Part shown: piece by piece, positions 61,789-64,000 of the stretch
Layout: each line of letters opens with the position of its first letter
How positions within the stretch are numbered: position 1 is the first letter of the stretch
Source of the DNA: Methylosinus sporium
GTDB lineage: Bacteria; Pseudomonadota; Alphaproteobacteria; Rhizobiales; Beijerinckiaceae
Length of the DNA: 64,000 nucleotides
Direction: 5' to 3'
NCBI RefSeq assembly: GCF_003113265.1
Contig: NZ_PUIV01000002.1
Location: 124,001 to 188,000, forward strand
The notes under the pieces: generated by a model
The model's database searches: none
What the model saw: only the letters and a program-made list of their open reading frames with translations
Told to the model about the DNA's origin: nothing
Position numbers and translations under genes: made by a program

Positions 61789-63393
61789 TCACTTCGCAGA
61801 AAAATCGACGAGCCGCCCGCGAGAAACAGAAATGTCGAAGCTGGCGATCGGCGTGAGGCGTCCATCGATCGTCTGGGATAATGTCACGATTCGGTTCAAA
61901 AGCTCATCGCCTCGCCCGTTTTTCAATTTGGCCACGCTCGCGATATAGAGCCCACCGTCGTGAAGGAAGGGAGCGAATTCTTCTGGGCCGTGCGATGCAT
62001 TTTCCTCCCTTTCCTGTCCCGCGAGCTTTTTCAGCTCAAGATAAGCCTCGCTCTGCGACGGCGTCAAAGAGGCGGAATTGCGAGCGGTCAAAAAATCTTC
62101 GACGAACCGCACGGACGCGCGCCGCAGGCTGTCGCAATCGGAGCCTTCGCAACCTGTCCCGGCGTCCGGCCGTCCATTAGCCTCGCTAGCTTCCACCCGC
62201 GGTGAAAATTCGAGCGTAAGTCGACACTCCGGCGCAAAGCGATCGGCGATCCGACGCGCGACGGTCAGCTTAGCGGTCAGTGATCGTCCCGCTCTCCAAT
62301 CGTCCTCGAACGCCGCCGGCGTTCCTTCGAAGCTGCCGAGCCAACGACCGACGCCACATTCCGCGTGGGTCGCATCCCATCCGTCGGGGCCGTCCTCCAA
62401 AAAGGCGCGCCCGTTCTCGACTCGAAAATAGCTCTGCGAAGTGCAATAGGCCGACCCCTGTATCACGCTCGCCGCGAAGTGGCCGGCAGGCGCTTCGTCG
62501 ATGAAGGCCTCGCCGGAAGAACCCCACTCCTCGAGCGCCTTGCGCAAATCCTCTGCGAGCGTCAGATGGCCGGTCTTCGCCCAGGCGAAAATGGACCTCG
62601 GCCCGTCGAGCTCCGTTCGTCGCCCGAAAGAAAATTCGGAGCCGCTCGCTTTTGCGAGAAATTCGAGCGGTCTGTCGGCGGCTTTGGATTTGTCCGCCGC
62701 CGCCGCGAAAGCAACTGCGTAGCGAGCGCCGAGCCTGCGGCAGATGTCGTGCCGGTCTTCCGGCATCGGCGCTCGCAGCAGGTCGATTCGCTTTCTGTAG
62801 AGATCGAGAAGACAAGAACGCCTTCGCTCATAATCTCCAACACAGTTTCCGACCCTCCGCCAGCTCCAGTCGTCATGCGCGCGCAGCAGCGCCTCGCGAC
62901 GAGATGGCGTGGCGGCCTTCTCCAGCTCTCGAGCGAGAGTCGCATCGAGCGTCATCAACGCCGGATCGAAGCAGATCAGCTTTGTATTCTCGCGCGCTCT
63001 CTCGGTCAGGGCGCAGTCGATAGAGCGGGGCAATCGCCTTTTTGCGGTTGTTTCCTGCAACTCGGCGATTCGAGCTTCATAGACGCCGGAGAGGCAGGCG
63101 GCGGCCTCGGCTCGTTGGGCGTCCACTCCTGCGAATGCGCCGCAACGGCTATCGCGCGCCTTCACCCATTGGCGCTGCTCCTTCAATAGCGCTTCGCGCC
63201 GCTCCGCTTCGGCGGCGAGGCTCTTTCTGACCTCGAGCGACAGCTCATAATCGAGATCGCCCAGTTTGCGCTCGCCGCAGATCGAGCGTTCGACCGCGGT
63301 CAACCCCTCCCCGCAATGGAAGCTCTGCGCGAGCGCCGCGACGGCAAACGTCACGAGCCCCGAAGAGACAGCGAAGCAAAGCCGCCGGAACAT
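61789..63393 (-). CDS. Secreted protein with tandem LprI-like (DUF1311) domains
   Basis: A 534-residue protein with a signal peptide (M-F-R-R-L-C-F-A-V-S-S-G-L-V-T-F-A-V-A-A-L-A). Two tandem LprI-type four-Cys modules follow: F-H-C-G-E-G-L-T-A-V-E-R-S-I-C and I-D-C-A-L-T-(x)n-K-L-I-C, each closing with Q/D-W-(x)n-C and C-L-(x)2-(L/V)-Y. A roughly 300-residue C-terminal region without recognised domain contains more Cys. LprI in Mycobacterium inhibits lysozyme; here that role is only possible. GGGAGGAG precedes the ATG at 63393. Confidence 0.8.
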   Translation of the reverse strand: MFRRLCFAVSSGLVTFAVAALAQSFHCGEGLTAVERSICGERKLGDLDYELSLEVRKSLAAEAERREALLKEQRQWVKARDSRCGAFAGVDAQRAEAAACLSGVYEARIAELQETTAKRRLPRSIDCALTERARENTKLICFDPALMTLDATLARELEKAATPSRREALLRAHDDWSWRRVGNCVGDYERRRSCLLDLYRKRIDLLRAPMPEDRHDICRRLGARYAVAFAAAADKSKAADRPLEFLAKASGSEFSFGRRTELDGPRSIFAWAKTGHLTLAEDLRKALEEWGSSGEAFIDEAPAGHFAASVIQGSAYCTSQSYFRVENGRAFLEDGPDGWDATHAECGVGRWLGSFEGTPAAFEDDWRAGRSLTAKLTVARRIADRFAPECRLTLEFSPRVEASEANGRPDAGTGCEGSDCDSLRRASVRFVEDFLTARNSASLTPSQSEAYLELKKLAGQEREENASHGPEEFAPFLHDGGLYIASVAKLKNGRGDELLNRIVTLSQTIDGRLTPIASFDISVSRGRLVDFSAK

Positions 63394-63457
63394 CGAAACT
63401 CCTCCCGCGCCGCGCAATGCTCCGCCGCCGATCGCGAATCGGCTCCAGGGCGCCGCT

Positions 63458-64000
63458 TCAATCCCGAAACGAGGCGATTCGTCCTTCCTCGCGCCCATGC
63501 GCCGCGTAATGAAAGGTGGGCCCGAGATTCGTTTGCGCCACGTCGGGATAGAGCCGTAGATAGGCGGCCTCGTCGAATTTCGCGCGACGCAGCCGCGCGG
63601 CCTCTCGCTTCAATCTCCACTTCGCCTTCACGCGGCGAATCGCCTCTTTGATGAAATCATTGCCGGCTTCGCCGCTGGATCGATCGAAAACAGGGGTGAG
63701 CCGCAGTAATTCGTCGCGCAGCCGGCGCGTCTCTCGCTCCAAAGCCAGATTTCTTTCCGTGAGCTCTTCATCCCGTCGGGCCGCGGCGTCGCGCAGCGCT
63801 TCGGCGTCCCGTTTCGCCTCTTCCTCGCGGCGTTCGGCTCGCGCGCGTTGGTTCTCGAGCTCCCCCAACGTCACGCCAGCCGCCGCGAGCTCCGCGCGCA
63901 GACCTTCGGCGTCGCGTTTCGCCTCTTCGGCGATACGTTCGGTTTCCGCGCGGCGGCTCTCGCGCTCGGCCAGCGCCGCATGGGCCGCCACGAGCTCCGC
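63458..64000 (-). CDS. Coiled-coil protein with Y-L-x-x-Y-P-D-V-A end motif (N-terminus beyond window)
   Basis: At least 180 residues; the reading frame is open to the window edge, so the true start is outside. A long Glu/Arg-rich coiled coil (R-A-E-T-E-R-I-A-E-E-A-K-R-D-A-E repeated) is followed by a basic helix and the C-terminal motif F-D-E-A-A-Y-L-R-L-Y-P-D-V-A-(x)4-G-P-T-F-H-Y-A-A-H-G-R-E-E-G-R. That end motif is known from large bacterial glycosyltransferase and polysaccharide-linked proteins, which suggests a surface-glycan role (inference). Confidence 0.75.
   Translation of the reverse strand, partial: AELVAAHAALAERESRRAETERIAEEAKRDAEGLRAELAAAGVTLGELENQRARAERREEEAKRDAEALRDAAARRDEELTERNLALERETRRLRDELLRLTPVFDRSSGEAGNDFIKEAIRRVKAKWRLKREAARLRRAKFDEAAYLRLYPDVAQTNLGPTFHYAAHGREEGRIASFRD

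Overview
The window is GC-rich (estimated by eye in the mid-60s percent) and almost wholly coding. It reads as the chromosome of an alphaproteobacterium of the order Hyphomicrobiales. Supporting marks are a permuted two-piece tmRNA gene, the alpha-type SspB, DUF4169, a phasin, an NdvA-type glucan exporter, the hopanoid genes hpnBCDE, an ImuA/ImuB mutasome, and a probable methylsuccinyl-CoA dehydrogenase of the ethylmalonyl-CoA pathway. That last enzyme plus a phasin and hopanoids would fit a type II methanotroph or methylotroph (Methylosinus/Methylocystis-like). This placement is inference; no marker gene such as 16S rRNA is present. I see no rRNA, tRNA, CRISPR array, insertion sequence or prophage.

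Layout. 1-2.5 kb: phasin (cut by the window edge) and the K+ transporter kup. 2.8-6.9 kb: hpnB-C-D-E, with stop/start overlaps, making squalene for hopanoids. 7-9 kb: a cytochrome P450 divergent from a TetR regulator with a palindrome between them. 9-11.3 kb: mcd and a small coiled-coil protein. 11.3-16.1 kb: lysA with its small lipoprotein, a stand-alone DGQHR (DndB-like) protein, and an outer-membrane protein that fuses two barrel families and has a perfect FNR/FixK-type box upstream. 16.5-22.1 kb: purL-bolA-grxD, then tlpA-nudix divergent from argH. 22.2-25.5 kb: DUF4169 and sspB next to the tmRNA gene that makes the tag SspB reads, a helix-hairpin-helix secreted protein, a Cys-rich peptide, pth and rplY. 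25.7-30.3 kb: DUF2200, then an accessory ArsR/SRPBCC/VOC cluster with a decayed glutathione S-transferase inside it. 30.3-36.9 kb: the complete phosphate regulon phoR-pstS-pstC-pstA-pstB-phoU-phoB, all on the minus strand, with a three-half-site Pho box before pstS. 37-42 kb: a UPF0104/MprF-like membrane protein, imuB-imuA with a near-consensus SOS box, a VapBC toxin-antitoxin pair and a ferredoxin. 42-49.2 kb: metY, smc and ndvA. 49.3-52.9 kb: GNAT, cold-shock protein, two small conserved proteins, a HigBA pair with a perfect operator palindrome, lipB and rppH. 52.9-60.3 kb: a divergent polysaccharide deacetylase, a giant octapeptide-repeat protein and cutA. 60.4-64 kb: a Rieske ferredoxin, a coiled-coil protein, a tandem LprI-like secreted protein and a coiled-coil protein cut by the window end.

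The most unusual object is the 1870-residue protein at 54187-59799. It parses completely into 230 octapeptides of the form T-x-T-Q-I-x-A-L. Five 5-residue phase breaks in its N-terminal third fall exactly 109 residues apart, defining a 327-bp super-repeat, and a single 157-unit array follows without interruption. It has no signal peptide, no cysteine and no recognisable catalytic domain. I do not recognise a characterised family for it.

Intergenic spaces carry dispersed palindromic repeats of at least three kinds, several rho-independent terminators, and specific regulatory palindromes that match the neighbouring regulator genes.
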